NCBI GenBank assembly: GCA_942493075.1
Contig: OW818681.1
Span: 3,224,001-3,288,000 of the forward strand
Source of the DNA: JBBQYD01 sp942493075
GTDB taxonomy: Bacteria > Verrucomicrobiota > Verrucomicrobiia > Limisphaerales > UBA8199
Direction of reading: 5' to 3'
DNA: 64,000 bases
The translations under genes and the position numbers were made by a program. The notes under the pieces are model-generated. The model saw only the letters and a list, made by a program, of their open reading frames with translations. It had not been told where the DNA came from and searched no databases. Of this stretch, positions 6,612-14,849 are shown one piece after another. Numbering within the stretch: position 1 is the first letter of the stretch; the number at the start of each line of letters is the position of its first letter.

Positions 6612-7523
6612 ATGAGACTTGGATTCTTTAGCGCTATTCTTCCCGACCTATCCTTTAACGAAGTGCTGGAGTTTGCGGCACAAAACCAGTTTGGCTGCGT
6701 CGAGGTCGCCTGCTGGCCTTCCGGCAAAGCTGAACGCAAATTCGCGGGCGTCACCCACATCGACGTCACCAATCTCGGCAAATCTGAAGCCGAAGACATC
6801 AAAGGGCTTGCCATCCAACATGGCGTCGCCATTTCAGCACTCGGATTCTATCCCAACCCACTTGATCCCGATCCAGCAGTCTCGCGCAATGCTGTGGATC
6901 ATTTCAAAAAAGTGATCCTGGCTGCGGAAAAGCTGGGACTCAAGAACGCCAACACGTTCATTGGCCGGGACTGGACAAAAACCATTGATGAAAACTGGCC
7001 GCGTTTCTTGAAAGTCTGGAAGCCTATCATCAAGTTTGCGGAGGACCACGATATCAGGGTTGGCATCGAGAATTGCCCGATGTCCTTCACGCGCGACGAA
7101 TGGCCGGGAGGAAAGAATCTGGCGGTCTCCCCTGTTGTCTGGCGCCGGATGTTCAATGATATCCCTTCAAGCCATTTTGGGCTCAATTATGACCCATCCC
7201 ATTTCGTCCTCCAGCGCATGGATCCGTTGAGCTGCCTTGCGGAGTTCAAAAACAAGTTCTTCCACATGCACGCCAAGGATATGCAGGTGCATGCTGAGAA
7301 ACTGAACGAGGTTGGGATTTTCGATCTGCCCAAGCACTGGCACACTCCGCGCATTCCCGGCTATGGCGAAATCGACTGGGCGAAGTACATGGCAAAGCTG
7401 CGCGAAATCGGCTACGCTGGAGATCTGTGCATCGAAGTCGAGGACGGGTCCTTCGGCAACGAGCTTGAGGGGCGTCAAAAAGCCCTGCTGGTCGCCCGCA
7501 ATGTGCTGGCACCTCATTTCTGA
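6612..7523 (+). CDS. Sugar phosphate isomerase/epimerase (AP-endonuclease 2-like TIM barrel)
   Basis: The 303-residue protein fits the xylose-isomerase-like TIM barrel superfamily (PF01261). Its likely metal-binding positions are seen in order: 'GIENCP' (Glu), 'LNYDPSHF' (Asp/His), 'FFHMHAKD' (His, Asp) and 'LCIEVED' (Glu) near the C-terminus. Such enzymes isomerise or epimerise keto and aldo sugars or inositol derivatives with a divalent metal; the substrate is not predictable here. There is no signal peptide, so it is cytoplasmic. The start codon follows an AGGGG ribosome-binding site, although the spacing is short. deoC follows after 12 bp in the same direction, suggesting a two-gene operon in sugar or deoxynucleoside catabolism. 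Confidence 0.85.
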   Translation: MRLGFFSAILPDLSFNEVLEFAAQNQFGCVEVACWPSGKAERKFAGVTHIDVTNLGKSEAEDIKGLAIQHGVAISALGFYPNPLDPDPAVSRNAVDHFKKVILAAEKLGLKNANTFIGRDWTKTIDENWPRFLKVWKPIIKFAEDHDIRVGIENCPMSFTRDEWPGGKNLAVSPVVWRRMFNDIPSSHFGLNYDPSHFVLQRMDPLSCLAEFKNKFFHMHAKDMQVHAEKLNEVGIFDLPKHWHTPRIPGYGEIDWAKYMAKLREIGYAGDLCIEVEDGSFGNELEGRQKALLVARNVLAPHF

Positions 7524-7535
7524 GCCGATCTCTAT

Positions 7536-8324
7536 ATGAATTACACTTTCGAAGAACTCGCAGGAATGATCGATCATTCCCTGCTCCACCCCACGGTGAC
7601 CGACCGCGAACTGGAGGACGGGTGCCACCTGGCAGCCAAGTACAAAGTAGCCTCTGTGTGCATTAAGCCCTATCACGTTCGCCGTGCGGTCGAGCTTCTC
7701 AAGGGAACTCCGGTACGGGTCGGCTGCGTTATTGGCTTCCCTCACGGGAACGGCACGACCGAAAGCAAGCGCTATGAGGCCCAGCTCGCGTGCCAGGATG
7801 GCGCCGTTGAGATCGATATGGTGATCAACATCGGCAAAGCCATGAGTGGCGAATGGGCCTACGTGGAACAGGACGTGCGCACTGTTTGTGACGAAGTCCA
7901 CAAACGTGGGGCGAAGGTGAAGGTCATCTTCGAGAATGATTATCTCGAGAAGGGTGGCGCCGGGTTGAGCAGCGAAGACTTCAAAAAGAAGCTCTGCCAA
8001 ATTTGCGAAAGAGCCGGCGCGGATTGGATCAAAACATCCACTGGCTATGGTTACGTGAAACAACCCGATGGCTCATTTAACTGCAAGGGAGCAACCGCAG
8101 CCGACCTTAAACTCATGGTTGCCAATGTCTCTCCAAAAGTGCAGGTGAAAGCCGCCGGCGGGGTTCGTGACCTTGATACGCTGATCCTGGTTAGGGACCT
8201 GGGAGCCACCCGCTGCGGAGCCTCGGCTACGGCAGCCATGCTTGAAGAATATCGCAAACGCGAGCGGGAAGGCCGGCTCGATCAAAAAAGCGGTAATGCA
8301 ACCCTCGGCACCGGGGCATATTAA
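7536..8324 (+). CDS. deoC: Deoxyribose-phosphate aldolase
   Basis: The 262-residue protein carries the DeoC hallmarks: 'VEIDMVINIG' with the catalytic Asp at 94, 'IKTSTGYG' with the Schiff-base Lys at 166, and 'VKAAGGVRD' with the proton-relay Lys at 205. The opening 'IDHSLLHPT' is also typical. It reversibly splits 2-deoxyribose-5-phosphate into glyceraldehyde-3-phosphate and acetaldehyde in the cytoplasm, the last step of deoxynucleoside salvage. It lies 12 bp behind the sugar isomerase gene and no other deo genes are nearby. The C-terminal 20 residues are a short polar tail beyond the barrel. Confidence 0.95.
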   Translation: MNYTFEELAGMIDHSLLHPTVTDRELEDGCHLAAKYKVASVCIKPYHVRRAVELLKGTPVRVGCVIGFPHGNGTTESKRYEAQLACQDGAVEIDMVINIGKAMSGEWAYVEQDVRTVCDEVHKRGAKVKVIFENDYLEKGGAGLSSEDFKKKLCQICERAGADWIKTSTGYGYVKQPDGSFNCKGATAADLKLMVANVSPKVQVKAAGGVRDLDTLILVRDLGATRCGASATAAMLEEYRKREREGRLDQKSGNATLGTGAY

Positions 8325-8375
8325 GCTTCAGATCAGGGATTGCTTGGTTACAGGCGATCCCTCCTCGTTCTCTGA

Positions 8376-10022
8376 TCAATTGGTCTTCTTCAGCCGATAG
8401 AAGATTACATTGTTCGTGTTGCCAAGCGCAAACGACCCAAATGAGTTCGTGAGCGAAACCGTCGCGAGCGGTGCCCAGGAGGTCACGTTGGATATGTTCG
8501 TCCGATACTGAACTTCATACGTACCCCCGGGACGTCCAAAGACAGTTAGCGAGCGGGTTTTATCGGGATTTAGCGTCGCAGCCAGAACCGGCGGATCTGA
8601 GTAAACCTCCACCGCCCGGTAGAAGACGTTGGAGAAATCACCAGATGGTCCCACCATCGGAGTCACCATGCTGTTCACCACAACGGGCGTCATCCGACGC
8701 CAGTTGGCAGTGCTGCCAACTGCGGTGGAATACTCCAAAGCGTATGCCGAGACTGGGCGGGCATACAGGGTAATCGGCCGAACGGCCCCTTGAGGCTGGC
8801 CCGCTTCCAACAATGATTGCTGTCCGATAATCACCGCCCGCCCGGATTGTGCGATTAGGTTACCCACGTTGCTGGCGTCACTCTTTTTGCCGGTAATCTG
8901 CTGAATCTTCAGTGGGACGAATGCCGAGAGCATTCCGGTGGACGCATAGAACCGCAAATCACCGACCGGTCGCGCCCCCTGCAGGAACATTCCCGCGCGT
9001 GTCTTCAATCGCATCGTTGTCAAGCCATCGGGCTGAACAGTAAATGTTACAGTACTCGGATCAACCTCCGCTGCGGGGGTGATCAGGGCGAAATTGGTCA
9101 GGTAGCCAGACTTCAGTGCCAGGACGACAGAGAGGTCATTTACTCCGACGCTGGAATTCAGCGCCACCGGCACGCTGCTGGTTTGCCCCATCAACATGAC
9201 GGTAGAGCCCAGGGTGATGGCGAGGAATTCCGTTCCGAGGGATTGCTGGGTGGCAGCGCCGACCGAGAAATTCGTGGTAAACGTCAGGGTGAATTGCGCG
9301 ACAGTCTCGGACTGGCCCGGACCATACACTTTGGTCGTGAAATACTGCATGCCAAGTGGCGCCAGATTCCCGCCACCACCTGCCAGGGCAAACAGGTCAT
9401 TCACATTGAAAAAGACCTGGTTGGTGCCCACTCCGTCCCCCACGAATGCGGCGATTGGATGGGCGGCATTTGTATGTGTGAGAGTCACGACCTGTCCCAT
9501 GGTATCGAGCCCGGGCACTTCAACCACGAGTTGTTGATCGTCCAGGACGAAGGTATTCTCGGCCGGAGTCGATATGGCTGGCAGAGGCCCGCTCTCCGGA
9601 TAGGTGGCTGTAGAGGCTGCAAACGTGGAAATCGCGCGATAGTAGTAAGTAGCTCCGGCCTTCAGGCCTGCGACACGCACCACGTTGAAGCCCAACTCAC
9701 GCGCCTTGTCCCGGATAAGCGCCTGGCTCTTCCGGCGTTCATAAGCATTCGGCGCGGTGGGGTTCCCGGTGTGTACTGGAAGCACCTCCTGGGAGAACTT
9801 GCCACTCAGGTTGGTTGCCCCGTTCGGGTCGGCAAAGAGCTGCACGCTCGGCGCCGAGTTTCCCATTCGCCAGAGTACGGAGAAACTGGTTGGGGTTACG
9901 TTCACAATCGACAGATTGGTGATGGCTGCGGCCTGCGCATCGGGCAGGTTGCCCGCCAGTGCACCTGCCACAATCGTCGCGAACCAAACCGTTCTCATTC
10001 TAAAAGACATCGTTGGCCACAT
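8376..10022 (-). CDS. Secreted FN3/cohesin-like protein, last gene of the giant-protein operon
   Basis: The chosen ATG at 10022 has a good AGGTGA ribosome-binding site 5 bp before it; the frame could also open at a GTG at 10031 overlapping the upstream stop. The product (about 548 residues) has a signal peptide ending near ALAGNLPDAQA, then a fibronectin-III-like domain ('TPTSFSVLWRMG', about 40-130). Long beta-rich segments without a recognised family follow; 'ALKSGYLTNFALITPAAEVDPSTVTF' style stretches recall cohesin-like domains. Two C-terminal modules of the kind 'YALEYST...W' and 'TYEVQYRTNISNVTSW' end in an 'FYRLKK' strand, a module common at the ends of large verrucomicrobial exported proteins. 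Function unknown; probably exported with its operon partners. Confidence 0.65.
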   Translation of the reverse strand: MWPTMSFRMRTVWFATIVAGALAGNLPDAQAAAITNLSIVNVTPTSFSVLWRMGNSAPSVQLFADPNGATNLSGKFSQEVLPVHTGNPTAPNAYERRKSQALIRDKARELGFNVVRVAGLKAGATYYYRAISTFAASTATYPESGPLPAISTPAENTFVLDDQQLVVEVPGLDTMGQVVTLTHTNAAHPIAAFVGDGVGTNQVFFNVNDLFALAGGGGNLAPLGMQYFTTKVYGPGQSETVAQFTLTFTTNFSVGAATQQSLGTEFLAITLGSTVMLMGQTSSVPVALNSSVGVNDLSVVLALKSGYLTNFALITPAAEVDPSTVTFTVQPDGLTTMRLKTRAGMFLQGARPVGDLRFYASTGMLSAFVPLKIQQITGKKSDASNVGNLIAQSGRAVIIGQQSLLEAGQPQGAVRPITLYARPVSAYALEYSTAVGSTANWRRMTPVVVNSMVTPMVGPSGDFSNVFYRAVEVYSDPPVLAATLNPDKTRSLTVFGRPGGTYEVQYRTNISNVTSWAPLATVSLTNSFGSFALGNTNNVIFYRLKKTN

Positions 10023-10027
10023 AACAA

Positions 10028-10834
10028 TCACCTATTGGTATTGATCGCCCCTGCCTGGGACTCACTAATCGTCACTACCGAACCCGAGCGTTGAAGGCCG
10101 GCCTTCCCTTTCCTGGCAAGCATCTCCTCGCCCCCTGCCAGGATGACGAAACGCTTATTGCCATTCGCTTTCAATGCACGGCCGATCTCGTCCGCTGATC
10201 CATCCCCGTTGTCGATGAGCACCAGCAAAGGGGCTGGTCCCGGCTTCCCCGACGCCGTTTTCTGAGGGACAATCCCAAAAGCGGACTTCGCCACTCGCGC
10301 ACCGGGAAACTCCGCCGTGAGATCCGTGGGCCGTGGGCCGTTGACTGCCTTGGAGATCCCTTTGCTTGAACGCAGATCGACTATCACCGTGTCCGCCTCG
10401 CCGGCCACTGCCTTAAGATTGTCATACGTAATCCGAGGGAGATCGCCGCTGACCATCCCTGGTTCGGAGGTGGTAGCGCCTTTGGCTGATTCCCAAGCTG
10501 CCAGACCACCTTCCAGAAGTTCAGCGGTGATCCCTGGCTTCGCCTGTAACGCGAGGAGCGCGCGCGCAGCGTTCGTCTCACCCAACCCACCGTCATAGAC
10601 GACAACCTGGCCGATCTTCGGCAGAGGCTTTTGAGCGATAATATCCGCCGACACGTTGATGGCGCCAGGTATATGACCACGTTGAAAGAACGGGTTTGAT
10701 CGGACATCTATCAGAGTGATGTTCTCACCCGCTGCGAGTCGCTGCTGTAAATCGGCGGGTGCCACGGCCATCGCGCCGACCCCGGAAAGGATCAGGCACC
10801 CAGCCGAGAGGCTAAAGAATTTGGCAGTCTTCAT
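10028..10834 (-). CDS. Exported tandem rhodanese-fold protein lacking catalytic cysteines
   Basis: The 268-residue protein has a signal peptide (about 1-23) and two rhodanese-like domains: 'ITLIDVRSNPFFQRGHIPGAINV' region at about 39-118 and 'TVIVDLRSSKG' at about 140-240. In active rhodaneses a Cys follows the 'VVVYD' or 'LLVLID' strand. Here the loops read YDGGLGETNA and IDNGDGSADE, so neither domain has the nucleophile and sulfur transfer is unlikely. A binding or regulatory role is inferred. It lies 4 bp after the propeller protein gene, and its stop is immediately followed by the next gene, so it is cotranscribed with the giant surface protein. Confidence 0.8.
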   Translation of the reverse strand: MKTAKFFSLSAGCLILSGVGAMAVAPADLQQRLAAGENITLIDVRSNPFFQRGHIPGAINVSADIIAQKPLPKIGQVVVYDGGLGETNAARALLALQAKPGITAELLEGGLAAWESAKGATTSEPGMVSGDLPRITYDNLKAVAGEADTVIVDLRSSKGISKAVNGPRPTDLTAEFPGARVAKSAFGIVPQKTASGKPGPAPLLVLIDNGDGSADEIGRALKANGNKRFVILAGGEEMLARKGKAGLQRSGSVVTISESQAGAINTNR

Positions 10835-10838
10835 GTTA

Positions 10839-13800
10839 TTATTGGGGAATAAAGTTTGTTACCGGGGTGACCATATCCACCATGAGCACCGCCACCCTTG
10901 GAATTGCAAAATCGGCGCCAAACGGAGCTCCATTCTGTACTAGAGCGACAACCCAACGCCCGGTTTCAGCATCGAGCATGCGCACCGCTCTGACTTTGGC
11001 CGTGCCGAGCTGGTTTAAGAGTTTGAAGGCGCTGTAGCCGCTCGGGAAAGCGCCGTAACTAAACGCATTTGCCCCAGCCGAGAGGTTCAGAGCAGCCGCG
11101 TTATTCACTCCCAGATCAAGAACCTGATTGTCCGCAAACTTGATCCACAGGAAGTCTCCCGGTCGCAAGTTGAAGTTGGGTCCCTGTGCCGCGCTCCCGT
11201 TCCATGTCGCAGTTTCCGTAACCACTTGTGGAGCCAGAGCCGTGTAGTGGGTGATCGATTGCACGCCAGCCTGTCCGTTCCACAGCTTGAGCAATTTGTG
11301 CGCATTCTGCTGATACGTGGCCATGGCTTCGGTCACTGCCACAGCGTTGCGATTCGGAAAAACTGCCTGGAGCGATGGAATTGTCACCGCAGCCACACTG
11401 GACAACCCGGCGGTGGTTTCCAGCCATACCGCTTTGCCGCCAGCGATGGCAGGACGATCCTTCATCGTGCTGGTGCGTGTGACCGGAATGGTCCGGCCAG
11501 TCGGCAAATGCAACAGGCGGAGGTTCGCGGAAAGTGAGCTCAACGAGTCCTCCTGGCAGATCGCCCATGGCCCATCCAGGTAAGGACGGGTCTCATTCTC
11601 GGGAGTGGTGGTGAGCCGCACTTCGAGGTTCCGAAGCAGGTCATAGCCATAGAGGTCCACCTGGTTGTTACGGTTGTCCTGCCAGACGATCCAGTTCCCA
11701 TAGACAGCAGGGTTATACTGTCCAAATGTGTTGGTAGTGATGCGGCGCTGCTCGCCTGATTCCAGGTCCTTGAAATAAATCTCACCGGGACCAACATCCC
11801 GCCAATCCTGCCAGACGACTTTGCTTCCCTGAATATCTGGATCAAGCTGATCCTGGGTGGATGCCCACACCACAAAGCGCTGACGGCTTGAGAGGTTCGT
11901 AGCCACTAACTGCCAGGGGGCTCCCGGGTTGGCCGCCGAACGCCTTTGATAGACCACCCACGGCCAATCGATGGCAGGATTAATCTCATCGGCCTCCAGG
12001 CTCCCGCTTACCGTACTGACGGGCGCGCTGCTCGCCAGGTCTTTGATAAACACATCCCAATTCCCGTTGGTTTGCCGTCCCTGCCACACGACGTAACGAC
12101 CGTCTGTGTAGGGATTCTCCTGGTTGAGCGGAGTGGATGTCAGTTTCAAGACACTTGAATTGGAGGCAAGGTTTTGAGCGTAAATATCCCATTTGGTGGC
12201 GCTTTGATCCTGCCAGACTGCCCAGCCACCCCGCGCGTGCGGGTTGCGTGCGCCACGGCTCACGTCCGCGATCGTGGAAGCCGCGCCGGAAGGTTCACCT
12301 ATCTGCACCAGACGCATGGCGAAATTGGTTCGCCCCAATTCATCGGAAAGCGTTACGCGCACTGTGTACCAGCCTGCGGGCAGAGTTGCGCCCTGATCAT
12401 TGCGTCCGTCCCAGATAAACATTTGTTGAGCGGTGCCAATATTGGTCACCGCATACGTGCGCACGAGAGGCATGCTGTATGTGGCATACCCAAACAAGGG
12501 GTCGTAACTCCAGTTCAAGGTGGTTGCGTTGGCCGTAGGCTGGTAGGTGCCGCCGACCTTTCCGATTACCGCAAACTTGATGCTCTGAGCTGCTGGGCCC
12601 GTGTAGGCTACAGTGGCTGTTCCAGGGGCAACGGCCTCGGCTCGGTAATAGCTATCGTTCAGGTTCCAGCGGAATGCTGTCACTCCGGTTCCAGCAATGC
12701 TTAAGATCGCCGTATCCAGCCGGGTCGGAGTGGCAGGCGCCCCGGTTATGCGAGTGGCAGGAGCCGTGGAATTCACTGTCCAGGCCACCTGCACGGCATT
12801 TGTAACATCCGGGTAGCTGCCATGCTGAGAACGTCCGAGAACCTGCACCGTCTGCGCACCATTTGCCAGTGCGTTCAACTGGATCGGGGTTGCGATCGGG
12901 GCTTCGGAGCTCCACATCCCACTGTTCAAACGATATTTATAATGAGTCACGTTTGGCCCGCCAACTGTCAACGTCGCACTCGTGGCGGATGTGGGAGAAG
13001 AAGGCGTCCCCGCAACGCTCGCTGAGGCGGCCGCACCTTGGAAAATCTCCACGCGAGCATTGACCTTGCTGGGATTGTTGAGCGCCTGGAAGATAATCGG
13101 CGCATCCGTAGGCCTGATCGACAACGTCTCGCCTGAGGCAAACACCGGCACCTCTGGGGCGGAAATGCTGGCGAAGTCCAGTCCTGCCGCACCTGCTACC
13201 ACCACTGTATTTGTCCGAATGGCCTCCTGGTTGTTGAAGCTGTCCTTTGCATAATAACCAATCCGATACTCGCCGGGCACGTCCAGACGGAACGGAATCG
13301 CGGGGTTAAACTCCGCGCCATTCAGGTTGTATAGGATGCTCACCGGGTTGAGATCTTCAGAAGTGAAATAGATCTGCGTTTCCGGGGTGATGTAGAACTT
13401 CCCACCAGTGGCATCCACCGAACCGGCAAAGCGCATGGTCGTGACCGGTGCAATAACGTCAACCGCTGAAGGCGCATATGTGACGGTGTAGGTGTAGTTC
13501 TTTAACTCCACCAAATCCATAATGTTGAGCCAATTTTGGCGAATATTGCCGATCTTGGTGTAGCGATGGTTCACCCAAAAATTGTTCGTGTTCAGTGTCT
13601 TTCCATCCGAACGGACTACGCTCTGAATCTTGAGCTTGGCCTGTCCGGGATCTGTGAGCCGCAGATAACCCCACCCGGCGATGTCGGCCACCAGATTCAC
13701 CTGGAAACTTCCTCCCGGGCCTGCCGAGCCCTCAACAACGGCATTCGTGAGGTAATTCACTGGGAGCAGGTTGCCCTGGCTTTCGTAGAGCGTGTCTGGA

Positions 13801-14849
13801 ATGTGATCTGGGTCGTCCGTTACATCCGCCAGGAAATCCCGCTGAGAATCCCGCCCCGGCTGGTCGTTCATGACTTCGTGTGCGATGAAGTAGGCGTTCA
13901 TCGATTTGATCACGGACGTTTCCTCTCCACCCAGCTCAGATGCGTGCGTATACGAGGCTTTGAACTCTACAAACTCGCCCGAAAGCGATGTTATCATGTC
14001 CCATGATCCTTTCTTCGCGGTACTGGGCATGATGTCACCTAGATTCACAATAAGGCTGGTGGGCTCCACAAGCTGATCATTGACGCGTGCTCCAAGCAAC
14101 TGTGCAACCAGGATCAATCCTTGCAGGTTCTCAACAATCTTGGGTTGCTTCGAATCGATCTTAAGCTTGCGAGCCGGGCCGTAGCCGCTGTTCTTCACGA
14201 GGACACCGAGCGTGAACGGGACCGGACTCTCCACCTCGGGAGTGAAAGGATCGTCACCTTGCACATCGCGCGGCTGAAAGTAGGTGATATCCAACTGCGG
14301 ATCAGGCTTCACCGTAATCGTCGAAGGAATCGCGAACAAAATGTCCGAGGGTATCATCGAACCGCGAATCTTGCCCGAGAGTGTGCAACCGACGGCATAG
14401 CGCAGGCCTTCAGGGCTCATACCGCCAGCCGCAACTTTGGGAATGATAAACCAGCGCACCACCGCCTTGGTCGTCGGTCCGATCACACCATTCCCATCGA
14501 CTCCGTTGATGCTCTCAAAGGTCGGCGCCTGGACGAAGAACATGGAGGAGGCATCGGCGCCACCCGCGTTGGTGCCATTGGCGGTCGTTTGGAATGTGAG
14601 GCTCGCAAAGAAATCAGTGATGGGATCCTGACCGTCGTTATTGGTCACTTCCAACCGAGCCTCGAACCCGATCCGCTCCAGAGTGAGTTCCTGCTCGATC
14701 ACGATGCGCACGCGCGAGCAAAGTCCCTGGAACTGCTGCTGGGCGTAACCGCTGCCCGTTACCAGCAAGGCCAACATCGTGCAAAAAACCCGTTTCATAA
14801 AAGTGTGGTTAAACATGTGCATGGCACGGTTCAAACTGGAGGTTCTCAT
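10839..14849 (-). CDS. Large secreted protein with TolB-like seven-bladed propeller and FlgD-like Ig domain
   Basis: The start at 14849 is well supported: GGAGGT lies 6 bp upstream and the ATG overlaps the stop of the giant gene (ATGA). The 1336-residue product has an N-terminal signal segment (MKRVFCTMLALLVTGSGYA within the first 36 residues), long beta-rich Ig-like regions (about 40-840) and a FlgD-like Ig module ('IWDGRNDQGATLPAGWYTV', about 815-860). A propeller of about seven TolB/DPP6-type repeats follows ('WAVWQD', 'YVVWQG', 'WVVYQR', 'KVVWQD', 'WIVWQD', 'WAICQE', 'KAVWLE', about 870-1180). A final domain contains 'FLWIKFAD'. Propellers of this type usually bind partners or glycans. 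Probably a surface or periplasmic partner of the giant protein; the exact role is unknown. Confidence 0.75.
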   Translation of the reverse strand: MRTSSLNRAMHMFNHTFMKRVFCTMLALLVTGSGYAQQQFQGLCSRVRIVIEQELTLERIGFEARLEVTNNDGQDPITDFFASLTFQTTANGTNAGGADASSMFFVQAPTFESINGVDGNGVIGPTTKAVVRWFIIPKVAAGGMSPEGLRYAVGCTLSGKIRGSMIPSDILFAIPSTITVKPDPQLDITYFQPRDVQGDDPFTPEVESPVPFTLGVLVKNSGYGPARKLKIDSKQPKIVENLQGLILVAQLLGARVNDQLVEPTSLIVNLGDIMPSTAKKGSWDMITSLSGEFVEFKASYTHASELGGEETSVIKSMNAYFIAHEVMNDQPGRDSQRDFLADVTDDPDHIPDTLYESQGNLLPVNYLTNAVVEGSAGPGGSFQVNLVADIAGWGYLRLTDPGQAKLKIQSVVRSDGKTLNTNNFWVNHRYTKIGNIRQNWLNIMDLVELKNYTYTVTYAPSAVDVIAPVTTMRFAGSVDATGGKFYITPETQIYFTSEDLNPVSILYNLNGAEFNPAIPFRLDVPGEYRIGYYAKDSFNNQEAIRTNTVVVAGAAGLDFASISAPEVPVFASGETLSIRPTDAPIIFQALNNPSKVNARVEIFQGAAASASVAGTPSSPTSATSATLTVGGPNVTHYKYRLNSGMWSSEAPIATPIQLNALANGAQTVQVLGRSQHGSYPDVTNAVQVAWTVNSTAPATRITGAPATPTRLDTAILSIAGTGVTAFRWNLNDSYYRAEAVAPGTATVAYTGPAAQSIKFAVIGKVGGTYQPTANATTLNWSYDPLFGYATYSMPLVRTYAVTNIGTAQQMFIWDGRNDQGATLPAGWYTVRVTLSDELGRTNFAMRLVQIGEPSGAASTIADVSRGARNPHARGGWAVWQDQSATKWDIYAQNLASNSSVLKLTSTPLNQENPYTDGRYVVWQGRQTNGNWDVFIKDLASSAPVSTVSGSLEADEINPAIDWPWVVYQRRSAANPGAPWQLVATNLSSRQRFVVWASTQDQLDPDIQGSKVVWQDWRDVGPGEIYFKDLESGEQRRITTNTFGQYNPAVYGNWIVWQDNRNNQVDLYGYDLLRNLEVRLTTTPENETRPYLDGPWAICQEDSLSSLSANLRLLHLPTGRTIPVTRTSTMKDRPAIAGGKAVWLETTAGLSSVAAVTIPSLQAVFPNRNAVAVTEAMATYQQNAHKLLKLWNGQAGVQSITHYTALAPQVVTETATWNGSAAQGPNFNLRPGDFLWIKFADNQVLDLGVNNAAALNLSAGANAFSYGAFPSGYSAFKLLNQLGTAKVRAVRMLDAETGRWVVALVQNGAPFGADFAIPRVAVLMVDMVTPVTNFIPQ

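Noticed and set aside
7167..8063. Long open frame of 298 codons on the minus strand across the isomerase and deoC genes
   Set aside because: It lies antisense to two genes with clear family motifs and has no recognisable motifs itself; a shadow frame in GC-rich coding DNA.
8329..8378. Possible terminator between deoC and the convergent secreted-protein gene
   Set aside because: The arms (AGGGAT/ATCCCT with a 16-base loop, or CAGATCAG/CTGATCA) are weak and mutually exclusive, with no T-run.
9183..10094. 303-codon plus-strand frame opposite the FN3-like secreted protein and rhodanese gene
   Set aside because: Antisense to a gene with a signal peptide and good ribosome-binding site; the translation is rich in Arg, His and Gly without domain features.
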